Assembly: GCF_019320115.1 (NCBI RefSeq)
Contig: NC_089591.1
Coordinates: 63,914,111-63,978,110, forward strand
Source: Miscanthus floridulus
Taxonomy: Eukaryota > Streptophyta > Magnoliopsida > Poales > Poaceae
Length of the DNA stretch: 64,000 bases
Reading direction: 5' to 3'
Both the position numbers and the translations under genes were made by a program. Positions 1 to 12,500 of this stretch are shown here, piece by piece. The notes beneath the pieces were generated by a model. That model worked only from the letters and a program-made list of their open reading frames with translations, was not told where the DNA came from and searched no databases. Each line of letters opens with the position of its first letter. The stretch's first letter is position 1.

Positions 1-413
1 AGGTGGAGGCCCATGCATCCCATTGGCACCGTGGTCTCCCAGCCCCTCTCCTTCTTCTTGATCAAGGAGATAGAGAAGAAATATCTCCACAGCTCGAAGT
101 GGGGCTCGATCCCCAAGTACCCCTCGCACATCGTGATGAAGGCCGTGATGTGTTAGATCCCATTGGGGTTCAAGTGCAGTAGCTTGATCTGGTAGTGGTG
201 CAGCAGACCCTGGAAGAACGGGTGGGGAGGAACTGCGAGTCCACGCTCGTGGAATAACGTGAAGGAGACGATGTAGCCGTCGGGCGGTGTCGGTGCATCC
301 TCACGCCCGAGCATAAGCCACTCTGCCACATCGGTTCTCCCATGGAGAAGACCATGCTTGATGAGGCCCTTCATGCATGCATGGATAACATCGAAGTGGT
401 ACCATGAATCCAT
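1..413 (-). pseudogene. Transposase_28-type extra ORF of E1, 5' part
   Basis: The ATG at 413 opens a frame resembling the plant 'putative gypsy type transposon' domain (Transposase_28, PF04195), a protein of unknown function found as an extra ORF in grass gypsy elements. Residues ~45-86 contain the family's core: GYIVSF, FHERGLAVPPHPF and LLHHYQIKLLHLNPNGI. One in-frame TAA (about 153-155) follows NGI, and the reading then continues as HITAFITMCEGYLGIEPHF and LWRYFF to the left edge, so the frame is otherwise intact. By analogy with elements A-C it is antisense to its element's pol. A TATA box lies ~175 bp upstream. The stop most simply comes from a CAA codon by C-to-T. Its cellular role is not established. 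Confidence 0.75.
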
Positions 414-586
414 GGAGGATGGAGGCGGCTACAGAGAAGCAAAGGCGGCGGTGGAGAAGCGAAAGCTACAGATCTAGGGCTCCGGCAGTAGATTGGTAAG
501 CATGGCAGATCTAAACAGCGGGAGCATAGAAATAGAGAAGTTAAGGCTATGGTTTTGGTGTGTAAAAATGTGAAGGGGAAGGCCAC

Positions 587-594
587 TATTTATA
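587..594 (-). promoter_or_regulatory. TATA box of the E1 antisense ORF
   Basis: TATAAATA on the - strand, about 175 bp before the ATG at 413, in a C-rich leader without upstream long frames. Similar TATA motifs stand 135-170 bp before the extra ORFs of elements B and C. Position and motif are seen; promoter activity is inferred. Confidence 0.5.
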
Positions 595-719
595 GGACGG
601 AGTGGGGTGAGAAGGTGAACCGTCTACCAAGATTCATGACCCCGCTATGCCGTGTCACATCACCTCCCTTCGAAGATCATGTGCATGCCATCTCTAGATG
701 TGCCCTCAAAGGACACTCT

Positions 720-1212
720 AGATGATGGTTCATTCGGTTGATGGGCCTAGAACTATCCTTGGTAAGGAGGGATACAAAGCTAAAAATGCTCCTACGGCCC
801 ATTCGGGACCAAGAGTTCGAAGGCTGAATCGCCAATGGGTTCATAGCCGCTTTGGGGCACCCTTAGAGTGAGGGGTGGGAAGGGATGGGCCCACTAGTGG
901 CTAGTACCTGGGTGCACGAGCGCCACAGGCATCCCAACCCACGTTCGAGTCTTCGTCGATTCCCAGTCCAAGGTTTTTCCTCGAAGAAAAACAATGAGCC
1001 CTTGGGACTGGCTGAATGGAACCCAGAACTATATGGATTGGCTACCAAGAGTCTGGAGTCGGTCACCAGCCGTCCCATGCTAGGCCCTCGCGAATAGGAA
1101 GCCAGGGCCCCACTTAGACTAGCCCATTAACAGCTCACTGAGCCCCATGTTTCATCCATCAAGGAAAAACGTGGCATGGCTTAGCCCCTCCGTTTTATCA
1201 AAAAAACGCTTG
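720..1212. repeat. Left arm of an inverted repeat (with 2850-3225)
   Basis: The arm includes the words ggtaaggagggata and gctaaaaatgctcctacg, the reverse complement of words at 3155-3210. The match continues with small indels to aaaacgcttgaggg next to the LTR of A. The simplest reading is that it is homologous 3' noncoding sequence of two related elements in opposite orientation, not a foldback transposon. Confidence 0.75.
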
Positions 1213-1221
1213 AGGGGTGAC

Positions 1222-2524
1222 TGTTGGTGTTTCGAGTTACCACCGATGAGTAAATTTCTAATATTGTGCATCTGGCTCAAATGGCGTGCTCAGAGGACAC
1301 GAGGTTTATACTAGTTCGGGCAAAAAGTCCCTACATCTAGTTCATCACTACTGCTCGTGTTACTAGCACTAAAAGTTTGTAGTAGGGGTTGCAAACGAGT
1401 AAGAGAGGGAAATGATCCTAAGTCTCTAGTGGAAAGAATGAATGGGTGCTAGGAGCTCAATCGTTGCCCAGCCATGTGCTCGTGTCATGCTCTTGTGAGG
1501 ATCAGGATGGGTTGGTATTGTCAATCCAGCTTGAATCTGATCCCCTTCATGGGATGCCCTACTTTCCCTTTTATAGGCCACGGGAAAGCATAGGTTACAG
1601 CGGAGGAAAAGAGAAGAACAAGAGAGAGAAGCAGGCCTTTATAAACACCGGGTCCTTCTTCTCCTTCATGTGGGTCCCACCGATCCTATAGATGTCAACA
1701 GGGACAACTCCACATCATGGCCCTATCCGTCACTGGTGCCATGCGTAGGCATCATCTACCAGTCATGGTGTTTCATCCCATCTCAGCGGACGTCGTGGTG
1801 AACTGACGCACCTATCATTGTTGTTACGAGGGTTAGGCAGAATAGCACCGGCACGCCCAACACTGTTCTTCATATGAACCCTCAGGTACGACCTATCATG
1901 GCCACAGGTTACATCGAGGTGTGCTAGTCTCTTTCCTGGTGTGAGAGCATTGACCCAGGCCCATATGCTTAGACCTAGAGTGGTTGGTGGCGGTATGGGT
2001 CCCCATTGGGCGAGGCAGAGCCTACAAACAAGGGGTCGGGTAAGGCAAAGCCTGTAACCTCAAGGTCGAGCGAGGCTGAGCTCATGGCCTTGAGGTCAGG
2101 CAAGGCAAAGCCCATGGCCTTAGGGTCGGGTGAGGCAGAGACCATGGCCTTAAGGTCGGGCAAGGTAGAGCCCATAACCTTGACGTTGGGCAAGGGGGAG
2201 CCCATGGCCTTGAGGTTGGGCAAGGTAGAGCCCAAGGCCTCAGGGTCGAGCGAGGTGGAGCTCGTGGCCTTGAGGTCGAGTGAGGCAAAGCCTGTGGCCT
2301 CAGGGTTAGGCAGGGCGGAGCCTGCGGCGTCGAGGTCAAGCAAGGCGGAGCCCGTGGCCTCAAGGTCAGGTGAGGTGGAGCCCTCCCCTAGAGGTCAGGT
2401 GAGGTGGAGCCTGCACTCCTAGGGGTTGATTGGAGCTATAGTTGCACTCTTGACTGCTTGGATAAATCAATGTTGATGACCATTAGCTCCTCTTCTTTGG
2501 GTACCCTAGTATTGGTCCCTGACA
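1222..2524 (-). repeat. 3' LTR of element A
   Basis: On the - strand it begins TGTCAGGGACC (2524) and ends GGTGGTAACTCG...ACCAACA (1222), so it has TGT...ACA ends. The terminal part resembles the end of the LTR of element C (both contain CGGTGGTAA shortly before the end). A TATA box, TATAAAAG at 1568-1575 (- strand), lies ~950 bp from the U3 start, which leaves a 350-bp R-U5. The + strand bases directly inside the LTR (atagcctccgag, 2525-2536) are the complement of a purine tract, as expected for a 3' LTR. The U3 contains a 30-bp minisatellite. Confidence 0.75.
1995..2410. repeat. 30-bp minisatellite inside the LTR of element A
   Basis: About 13 imperfect copies of a ~30-bp unit of the form ggcaaggcaaagcccatggc followed by cttagggtcg. 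Because 30 is a multiple of three, long open frames appear on both strands through the array; these are by-products, not genes. Confidence 0.85.
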
Positions 2525-2536
2525 ATAGCCTCCGAG
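2525..2536 (-). promoter_or_regulatory. Polypurine tract of element A
   Basis: On the - strand CTCGGAGGCTAT ends directly at the TGTCAG start of the LTR. The other copies of this motif in the window read CTCGGGGGCT, so this one has one G-to-A change. It would prime plus-strand synthesis. Confidence 0.6.
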
Positions 2537-3225
2537 CGTGCGGAGGAGTAGAAAACTCGTTCGGAGGCTTTTCCGAATGGGAGGACTCTGAGGGCCCTAG
2601 CCTTCCTTTGTTGCCCACAGCATGTCCTAGGGATGGTGATTCTCTTTCGTCATGATCGGACCCCTTAGGGTATAGCCGTGAGATTTGCTAGGTAGAAAAA
2701 GGTCTTTCCTGATTCTGACCCCTATGGAGGTCCATCATTCTATGACCGTGCATTCGGTTTCCTTGCGAGTCCAACTTTCCTCAAGCCCCCACCCATAGTA
2801 GGGGTCTGGTCAAGGCTCACCTCGTCTTTGTGATCATTTTCCCTTAAGCATTTTTTCTGATAAAATTGGAGGGGTTGTGTCGTGCCATGATTTTCCTCTA
2901 TGGATGAATCATGGCACTCGGTGAGCTATTAACGGGCTAGTCCAGGCGGGGCCTAGCATCCTGTTCACAGGGGTCTGGCTTGAGTCAGCTGGCGACTGAC
3001 TCCAGATTCTCAGTGGTCAATCCATATAGTTCTTGGGATGCCCACGGCATTTGTGCACTCAGGTACTGGCCGCTAGCGGATCCATTGTTTTCCACCCCTT
3101 GCTCTTAGGGTGCCCCATAGTGGCCGTGAACCCGTCCCTAGGCCGGCCTTCAAACTCCTAGGCCTAAATGGGCCGTAGGAGCATTTTTAGCTCTATATCC
3201 CTCCTTACCAGCGATGGTTCTCGAT
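2537..3225 (-). other. 3' noncoding region of element A
   Basis: There is no coding frame. Positions 2740-2850 are repeated directly at 14915-15013, and 2850-3225 is the right arm of the inverted match with E1. At ~3225 the sequence jumps directly into the middle of the antisense ORF, so the ORF's N-terminal half has been deleted here. Confidence 0.6.
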
Positions 3226-3506
3226 GATATTGAGTGGGACAACCTAGAGAACGAGGATGCGCTGATAGGCGTCGGTTCGTCCTTGTAGGTGTCGGGACTC
3301 TTCCCATTCCATGGAGGGGAGGGCATGTCTGGGGAGCCGACAAAGGCGAGTCATATCATTGGCCTACATCAGGAGCCAATAGAGGTGGGCGGCTCTGCCT
3401 TTGCGCCCGAGGTGCCAACGGAGGTGGGTGGCTTTGCCTTTGTGCCCTAAGAGACAAGGGGAGCAGGGCATTCCGCCAATGTACCCCAATAGCTGCCAGG
3501 GGCGAT

Positions 3507-5506
3507 TGAAAGCTCTAGTTTGTTTTTGGTTAATTGATGAAACCCTAAGTGCTAACCTAGTTTATCAAGATGATTATGAGATAGGTAGCACTACTCCAAG
3601 TGATGAAGCAATGGTAAAGATCATGACAATGGTGATGGCATGGTGATGGTCAAATGCTTAAACTTGGAAAAGAAGAAAGAGAAAAACAAAAGGCTCAAGG
3701 CAAAGGTATAAAATGTAGGAGCCATTTTGTTTTAGTGATCAAGACACTTAGTGAGTGTGATCATATTTAGGATAGATAGCCGTACTATTAAGAGGAGTGA
3801 AACTCATATCGGAATGCGGTTATCAAAGTGCCACTAGATGCTCTAACTCATTGCATATGCATTTAGGATCTAGTGGAGTGCTAACACCCATGAAAATATT
3901 TGTGAAAATATGCTAACACATGTGCACAAGGTGTTTGTAGGGTTGAGATGGGTTTGGGTCCCTCTCTCCCTCCCGCCGAGCTTGTGAGGCAGGATTCGGC
4001 GCTTTTGGAAAAATGAAATGTCTATTTTCTATTGCGCCGGATGCAAAATTCTTGGTGGTTGGCACACTTGAGAAAGGGTGAAGAAGTTAGAGTTGAAATG
4101 GAGTTGGTCGAAATGATGCTGGCGTCGGTCTACTGACCGGACGCTGGGTCACTCAACGACCGGACGCTGAAAGGCTGCGTCCGGTCGAGCTGGCAGAGAG
4201 GTCGCCAGTTTTGGTGTTTCACCGGACGCTGGACCTGAGATGCACCGGACGCTGGTTTCTGCGTCCGGTCAAACTGACGGGTCTGCATAGTGGCTAAGGG
4301 TTGAGCACCGGACGCTGGCTACGTCCGGTCAAGGTGGACCGGACGCGTCCGATCGGAAAAACATGCCTTGGGGAGCTTACTGGAAATGACCAGACGTTGG
4401 GGCTTCAGCGTCCGGTCAGTTTTGACCGGAGCGTCTGGTCAGCTTCGTAGCCGTTGAAATCTGACGAACAGCGTTTGAAGCAGGTGACGCGTGGCGTCCA
4501 TCGGGCGACCGGACGCTGAGGGCCAGCGTCCGGTCGGTATGACCGGAGCGTCCGGTCAGAGCGCGTTTTGCCTAGTGAAGGGGTATAACGGCTCTATTTG
4601 ATGGGGGCTCTATTTATAGCCCCATGGCCGGCTCAAGGGACAACTCTTGCACATTTTCATTGACATAGCATCCTTGTGAGCTTAGCCAAAGCCCTCCCAC
4701 TCATCTCCATCATTGATCCATCATCATTGTGAGATTGGGAGAGAATCCAAGTGCATTGCTTGAGTGATTGCATCTAGAGGCACTTGGTATTCATGTTGCG
4801 CTGCGGATTTCGCTTGTTTCTCTTGGTGGTTGCCACCACCTAGATGGTTGGAGCAGCGGTGAAGGATCGGCATGAGTTGGCGATTGTTCGTGGCTGCCTT
4901 CGGTGATTGTGAGGGGAGTTGTACCTTCCCCGGCGGAGTGCCGAAAGGTAACTCTAGTAAATTGCTCGTGTCATTGAGTTACCTCACTTGTGGGTCGGTT
5001 CTTGCGGTGTCCTATCGTGTGGACGAGGTTTGTGAAACACCTCTTAGCCGCCGAACCACCAAGTGTTGGTCGACACAACGGGGACTAGCGTGTTGGCAAG
5101 CACGTGAACCTTGGGAGAAAAATCGGTTGTCTCTTGTCATTTGCATTCTCCCGGTGATTGGCTTGATCTTCATCTTGTGATTGGTTCATCCCCTACACGG
5201 CGGTATAATCACCCTACTTACTTGTTTACATTCTTGCAAACTAGTTGATACAAGCTCTTTAGTGTAATTAGAATTGAGAGCTTGCTTTATTATTTACATT
5301 CATCTAGTTGAGCTCTTTGGAGTAGCAAGTTTGTGTGCCTAAGTAATCATTGCAACTAGAATTGTTGGATAGGTGGCTTGCAACCCTTGTAGAGCTAGAG
5401 CAAGTTTGCATTACGCTATTTGTCATACTAATCAAATTGCTCTAGTTAATTTGTAGATTTTTAAATAGGCTATTCACCCCCCCTCTAGCCATATTAGGAC
5501 CTTTCA
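3507..5506 (+). mobile_element. Solo LTR, 2.0 kb (TGAAAG...CTTTCA)
   Basis: The ends are TGAAAGCTCT and GACCTTTCA with a 6-bp terminal inverted match. The flanks gcgat (3502-3506) and gcgag (5507-5511) are a 5-bp target duplication with one change. There is no coding domain inside, so it is a solo LTR left by recombination. It contains TATTTATAG near 4610 and, at 4128-4560, many copies of accggacgc and its complement. The same family, in the other orientation, is at 7162-9580. I cannot assign the superfamily from an LTR alone. Confidence 0.8.
4128..4560. repeat. Cluster of GACCGGACGC / GCGTCCGGTC words
   Basis: Roughly twenty copies (hand count, some one base off) of this 10-base word occur in both orientations within 430 bp of the U3 of the solo LTR. 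Opposed copies are often 10-30 bp apart and could pair as hairpins. The word is also present, more mutated, at 8295-8700 in the related LTR. Confidence 0.75.
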
Positions 5507-5622
5507 GCGAGCCCCTCTGCCCAAGAGAAGGGGGCGGACTCAAAACAGCCTTGTTCCAATGAGGCAAAGCAAGGGTCAGGGGGTTCATCCCCCAAACGCA
5601 TCTGCCGCCCGACGGCACTGAG

Positions 5623-5697
5623 GTGAGTAATCAATTCCTCCGTTTTTTCCTATTTTAGTCGGATTTCATCATGACTTATGTTTTTCATCCCTCATAG
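5623..5697 (+). other. Probable intron in the antisense ORF of element A
   Basis: Donor gag|gtgagt at 5622/5623 and acceptor ctcatag at 5697, 75 bp, T-rich and full of stops, between two coding-like blocks (QTHLPPDGTE before, LALALKKSIALQSG after). It resembles the short introns of the related ORF in element C. Confidence 0.45.
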
Positions 5698-7161
5698 CGT
5701 TGATAGGCATTAGAATCCTTTGGCGCTGGCGCTAAAGAAGAGCATCGCTCTCCAATCAGGGCGTCAGCCATCGACTAGTGTCTGTGCCCTCAGCGGGATT
5801 TGCGGACGTGGGCGTTCAAGGGGTGCCCTCGAAGGTCGCAAAGCATCCGGTGACGGCCGCGATACCACTGCCGACGGTGGGGCAGATGGGGCTACCGACC
5901 ATGCTCGTGGCACTGATTGTGGTAGGCATGACATAGCCGGTCATGACCCCACCAATGCAGGTAGAGGTGGCGGTGGCCGTGATATATGGGTCACAGTTGG
6001 GCGCAACCGTAGCATCGCCTAAGGCATTGTCGCTACTTGTGCCATTGGCGGCCTAGGCGACGGCGCCTAGCACGAGTCAGATAGAGGGGTACATGGCCAA
6101 GGGGTCCCCTAGAGTCATGGTGCTGGGAGAGAGGTTCGCATTCGCACTACTGACCCCTTCTGTCGCTGGAGGGGGTGTCCCGGTGGGGACACCACAATGA
6201 GAGGGGTTGACGGCGCTTGGGACCAGAGGGGAGTTGTCCCTAACCCTAACATTGGTGGGCAGTGGCTCACCCGCTCGGGGTGAGCCCCTGCTCCAGTGGG
6301 TGGATCCATAAGATCCGGCGTCGATGCCTTTTACCCTTGACGTCGCCGCAGAGAGCGTGGGGTGGGAGAGCCTCGACGTAGGGATCGTGTCCATGCTAGA
6401 AGCCCTAGACCATGCCACAGGCACATTTCGTGATGTTGTTGTTCCCTCTAGTCTGGTATTGCTTGGTCCTACTTCTTGGCCTTTTCTTCCTCTATATAGT
6501 TTTTGTATCCTAACCATCATCTCCCTGCAGTCCCTTATAGGTCGCAGCCGAGGGATTTCTCGGTTCCTTCGTCAGTAGAAGGAAGCCTAGGATTGCGTCA
6601 TCAAGGAGGCGCGACTATGCGGGGAGGTGATAGCTCAGCTCATCGCCGCCAAGCAGAGGGTGGTCGATGTAACACCTCTGGTGTTACGAGCTGGTTTTGC
6701 ACCAAGATTTAAGCCTAAGAAAAATTTCCAAAAACGAGTTTCTCAGATTTTTTATGTAAAACATATTTGAGGTGATAAGTGAATCCTGTGTGACTCAGTT
6801 TTGTGGACTCAAATAAACATCCAAGTTAAATTACTCAGTACGTAAGGATATTGAGGAATGTTCGATAGCAATGTTAGCAAATAGTAGCAGATGGTTATTC
6901 TATGGGATTAAGCGTGAAAAACAATTTTTATAAACAAAACTAAAATATAACTTGTAATTGGTACTTAAGTAAAATTTGAAGTGCAAAATTAGAAGATGAA
7001 ACTACAACTGTGGATTTGGCGTATAGATGTTCCATGGCTTGGTATGGAGTATGAGCTATCGTGTGAAATGTTTAGTGACGGAAGTCGATGGGATTTTGAT
7101 CTTTTGGAGTGCCAACAACTTATCGCTGTTCACATCCGCGTCGTACGCGCAGGCAACCAGC

Positions 7162-9580
7162 TGTAAGGTTGAGATGACAGACTAGAGGGGGGATTAATAG
7201 TCCTTTCTAAAATTAATCATGTCGGCTAACCAAAACAAGTGCAGAATTAAAACTATCGGTCTAGCCATGACTACACCCCTCTATCTATGTTCTCTAGCAC
7301 CTTCCAAAGATACTAATTAAGCAACAAAGGTGCCGAGCTAGCTAGAGCTCACCAAACCAATTCTAGAAGCAAGGTCACACAAACCTATGCCACTAGTACT
7401 TCAATCAACAAGGGAGCTCCTACACATGCTAGTAAGCAAAAGCACAAAGCCACCTAATGCTCACTAACAATGCTAAATAACAAGGCAACCAATGCCAAAT
7501 TAGAGAGCACAAATACTTAGCTACACAAACTAAGCAATGTGACTAACAAGGTTACACAAACCAAATTAGCCACGTAGCGGAGCTACTTCTATGCTACACA
7601 AGCAAGAAGGTAACTAGTGAGCTACACAAGCTAACTAATTATAAGAGCAACTACACAAGCACAATGTATATAAAAGTAATCACAAGCTTGTGTAAAGGGA
7701 TTGCAAACCAACGGGAAGAACAAGGTTGACATAGTGATTTTCTCCCGAGGTTCACATGCTTGCCAACACGCTATGTCCCCATTGTGTCGACCGCTCACTT
7801 GGTGGTTTGGCGGCTAATTAGCATCACCCACCAAGCCCGCACATCGGGCACCGCAAGAACCTACCCTGAAAGTGAGGGTAGCTCAATGACACGCTCAACT
7901 AGAGTTGCTCTTCGTGGCTCCCGCGGGGCAAGCACAATGCCCTTCACAAAGCTCTTCTCCGGAGCACTGCACAAGCTTCTTGCGGGCTTCGATGGAGACC
8001 ACCACTAAGCCATCTAGGAGGTGGCAACCTCCAAGAGTAACAAGCACCACCGGCTTGCAACTTGATCACCTAGTGCCACTTGATGCAACCTCACGATGCA
8101 ATAGCATTAGAATCGGCTCTCACACAATCAGATGATCCCTATCAAGTATGTATGAGATGGAGGGCTCCCAAGCACTCTCAAGCATGGACACAGAGTCACC
8201 CAAGGTGCTCAGCTATAGCCATGACCGATACACCCTTCTATTTATAGCCCCACGGCCTAAACTAGCCGTTACCCCTTCACTGGGCAAAACTCGGGACGAC
8301 CGGACGCGCTGGTCGAAACAACCAGACGCAGGACCTCAGTGTCTGGTCAACGGATGCTTGCCATATGTCTCCTCCATTCAACCTCCATCGCTTGATCTCA
8401 ACGGTCAAGTGATGGCCAGACGCAGCTGCTCAAAGTGACTGGATGCAGCAACCCCAGTGTAAGGTACCAGTCGCGACCGGACAAGTCCGGTCGGTCATGA
8501 TCGGACGCAGCATCAGCATCTGGTCCTTCTCCACCTTCTCTGCATCGCCTACGTCACTGTACGTCAGCCTGATTGGACATACCCTGCTAGCGTCCAGTCA
8601 CTTTCAGCGCCAACGTCCAGTCGAAGACCGACGCCTGCACGCTCTCTACCGCCACTGACCGGACACAAAACCCTAGCATCCAGTCACCACGTGACCAGCA
8701 TCCGGTTCACTCTGTGAGACCCTGTCTTTTCTATAAAGGGTGCCGGTGGCACCGTCGGACACTCTGTCGGTAGAGTTTCTAACCCTTCTTGCCTCTGTTT
8801 CATCGCCGAGTTGATCCTCATCAACTCCAACTTCATCTCCTTTATAAATGTGCCAACACTACCAGGTGTACACCACTACGTATATGTGTGTTAGCATTTT
8901 CACAATCATTTTCCAAAGGATTAGCCACTCAACTTGCCACGCCACTCAATCCTAGCGACGATGCAAAGTTAGATCACTCGAGTGGCACTAGATGACCGAT
9001 ATGCAAACAAGTTTGCACCTCTTGATAGTATGACCATCTATCATAAACTCAGTCATCAACTTCTCTACACACCTATGACCGGTGAAATGAAATGCCCTAG
9101 GTTATACCTTTGCCTTGTGCATTCCATTCCATCTCCTCCAATGTCGATGCAACACATGCACCAACATGATCAATAATGATATGATCCACTTCATATCATC
9201 ATGAGATCAAATTGGTTCATCGATCTTGACTTCACTTGCTTTTCACCGTTGCCTTCGTCCATTGGTGCCAAGTCTTGCTCAAGCTTCACCGCCACGCGGT
9301 CCATCGCTCCAAAGCCTCCGACTTGCCCTTCACGCTTGCAACCACTCCATCAAGCCAAGTCTTGTCTTGATCTTCTCCACCTTGATCATATGACTCAATG
9401 TCATGTCTCATTTGCAATGAGCTCCTTCATCATCATATGTGTGAGCTTTGCAACATCTCCAAGCCATTTTAACCTTCATGGCAAAAGTTGCTCACATACA
9501 TGTACCTGTGTATCTCACATAAACACAATTAGTCCATCTAGGTTGTCACTCAACTACCAAAACCACACAAGGACCTTTCA
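7162..9580 (-). mobile_element. Solo LTR2, 2.4 kb, nested in element D
   Basis: On the - strand it begins TGAAAGGTCC (9580) and ends CAACCTTACA (7162). The flanks ccagc (7157-7161 and 9581-9585) are a perfect target duplication. The end has the CCCCCCTCTAG block shared with the LTR at 3507-5506, and a TATA box (CTATAAATAG, about 8238-8247, - strand) precedes R. No coding domains. It is the youngest layer of a four-level nest (E1, A, D, LTR2). Confidence 0.8.
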
Positions 9581-9585
9581 CCAGC

Positions 9586-12500
9586 TAGCAGAGCCACGTG
9601 ACGCCCATGTATTCTGCTACTGCATGATCTCTCGCGTCCTTGCTGCTACAGCTGCTGTCCTTGCCTCACTACTATCCTGGACGCTTGAATATGGTGGTGC
9701 CCCTACTCTAAATCCATCAATCATCAAAGTTATTCGTGTCACGCCATATTGTCGGGCCCTTGTCGCCGTGTATGTGATTTTTGCTGGCCACCACCGATGG
9801 AGCTGGTCTTAATTGCTCGTGCCACGTTGCCCTGCCCCTACGTGTGCCATGACTGGCAGCCCTTGTCTTGCTCGATCCTCATAGACCCTGTTCTCATCCT
9901 TCCAGTCGTGGCCTCATGTGTTGCTGCTCCCTACCCTCTGTTTCTTATGGATGCCCGCTCGCTCTCACGCTCACCTCTGCTCTCTCTGCTTGCTTCTACT
10001 GCTAGAGGCTATAGTCGTCGCGCGTAGCTCCACCTAGCACGAGCACCTACCTAACTGTGTCATTGTCGCCCGACCCTCCTCACGTGCACGCTCGAGCACC
10101 CTACAACTTCCACAGCGATGCCCCTTTTTTTCCTCTCCGCGTCGTGTGCCCTACACTCCGACATGGCTGTGCTCTCGCTGCTTGCCTACTACGCCTCCTA
10201 CTCATCCATCATGAGCTCCACTGCCACGCCATTCCTGCTATTCATCCAAGCCCAAGCCGTGCGCCGCTCCTCGCCTTTCCTCTTGTGCGCTTGTGCTTCT
10301 CTCCCTTCTAGCTTGCCTCGCCGGATGCTGTGCCCCATAGACGTGCGGGCATTGCTGGGACCACCTCGCCCGAGCTCCTACCTTGGTTATGCCACCGCCA
10401 TTGGTCCTCCCTCGTAGGCGCACTGGAATCCCCTCTGCCCCACAGCACCTGCGAAGACCGCCCCCACCATCGTCTGTCTGGCCACCTAGTTGCTGCTACC
10501 GTCGTGGGGCTCCGTCTCTATGGCACCGCCCTAGCCGAGTACATGCCTAGTCTGCCCAATGCCATTGGGTCTGCCTGGCTAGCACCGCTACGCGCCGAGG
10601 CCGCCATCACTGAGCCCATGGCCCCCTCTAGACCATAGCCCCACGATGCGCCTGAGCCCGGCATGCTCTGCACCACCACCTCGCCGTGGTCCGCACACCA
10701 CCCAGGAACGTCGTCGCGCCAAGCTATGACCCATCGTTATCCCCTACCGCCGTGCACCCCAACCGGCCGCCAACGCTCATGGCTAGACCGCCTTGGGCTG
10801 TCCCTGGCCATGTTGCCAACACCCATGGGTGCAGCAGGTACCCTTGCTGCCCCATGTGCCGACCCATGACAGCACCATCACCGGCGAGCCGCTCCCTTGG
10901 CCGGTAGATGGCCTCCCCTATCGGTGCTCTATTTTGAGGAAGAGGGGAAGGTGAGAAAGGTGATTCAAAACTAATACAGGGTTCTTATTGCAAAATACGT
11001 GACTCACAAGAATAGTATGTTTGTACCATGAGATGATTGGAGGAAACCTCGGGGGTCTCATCGCTAAAGTGCAGCTGCCGCCCTGCCCTGGTCGTGTGGG
11101 CCGAACCGTTGTTTGCCGCGCCTATGGGCTGTCCGTTGCCGCGCGCTCCTATGGGCCGTCCGCTGCCGCATGCGCCTATGGGCCGTCATGCCCACGCGCT
11201 TCACCTGGGCCTCTGGCCGTGCATGCACTATGCCCCGCCTAGGCTGCCTTGCCACTGGACCAGGCCGAGCAGGCCGTTGGGCCGATTTGGTGGCCGCTGG
11301 CCTTTAGTTTCTAAAGCAATTGCTAAATTAGTTTGGAAAAAAACTTGTAAAAATCAAAATAAATTTGTGTAGTTGTCCAAAAATTATAAAACTAATTTTG
11401 TTAAGTTTCTAAAATCATGATATATCTAATAGTGTATTTTGTTCGCATAGGTTCGGTATGTTTTTAGGATTTCTCTAATTATTTTAACAGGCTTAATATT
11501 GTTAAAATGAGAACCGATAGGAATTTCCGTGATAAATCGGTGATAGTGTTAGCTCTAAAAATTTTACAGTAAATTACTAAGATTATTAGCTGCTCACTGT
11601 AATTTTTATAGCTCCGGAATAATTAGTTTGCTAGGTAAATAATGATGTCCTATTTCGAATAAAGATTAAATCGATAGAATAGAATAATTAAAATACTATT
11701 TGGAAAATGATGCCTTTCTCGACGATGTTGATACGTAGATTAGTATGTTAGTCATTAGAGCTAGCTTGTTAGTTCACAGTATGTACTCTGTTTAAGAGTT
11801 GTTGTTGTCATGTTAATTAACTATTGCATCATCTCTGTATCGCATCGCATATCATAATAGGAACAACGACGGTGGATCGATGGTATCAACTGGAGTAGCT
11901 GAAAAGATGGTGCCAAGGATCGTGCCGCCAAAATGAAATGCTAACTTTTGGTTATATTTTACCTAGACAAGCCCCGGTGCATAACCCCTACTTTTCTGCA
12001 CTTTAAATTATATTTGTGCATTAAGTTTTAAGGAGTTGAATGAAACCCACTTGCATATATAAATCTTTATCCTATGAGTCTTACTAGTATGACAGGATCG
12101 TGTAGATTGCTATGCTACAGGACTCTGGTAGAAGTCGAGTGATTGCCTATCACTCGTGAGAGATAGGAAATGTATTAGTGTATTATTATCACTTGGAATA
12201 TATAAAATGGTGGAAAGGAAAATGGTGACCGGACAGAGATATGGTTTGGGTATTGGTAAGTGTAAGAGGTTGTCTCCTGTGGCCACGGGGCATAGCTTGG
12301 TTACACTGCTTTCCCTGTCTGTGTCGGTTAAGGACCGGCCATTGCATAAGACTCTAGGCAAGTCATAGACTTATTATCCCGAGCACATACTTGGGTATGG
12401 GTGCTTGGAAGACTTGTTGCTCTCTTGTCGTGGGTTCTGGCTCTTTCTGGACCGACTGATTGGAGGCGGGGATGGTGGAGGTCCTTGCACTGCACTAATC

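Larger units (their letters stand above)
1..1221 (+). mobile_element. Tat-lineage Ty3/gypsy fragment E1 (3' part)
   Basis: This is the right-hand end of a retroelement whose pol must lie to the left of the window. It carries the 5' end of an antisense extra ORF (1-413, - strand) and a 3' noncoding part. Positions 720-1212 are clearly similar, in inverted orientation, to 2850-3225 of element A, so E1 and A belong to related families facing each other. E1 stops exactly where A's LTR begins at 1222. The bases just before the LTR (gtgac, 1217-1221) are the likely target duplication of A, but the other copy cannot be checked. No gag or pol is visible in the window part. Confidence 0.65.

Noticed and set aside
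1975..2422. 138- and 122-codon frames with regular 10-residue repeats
   Set aside because: Product of a 30-bp minisatellite inside an LTR; open on both strands because the unit is a multiple of three.
9201..11372. Frames of up to 203 codons in the D LTR
   Set aside because: They lie between precise LTR borders with a target duplication and show no gag or pol motifs; composition is GC-rich.
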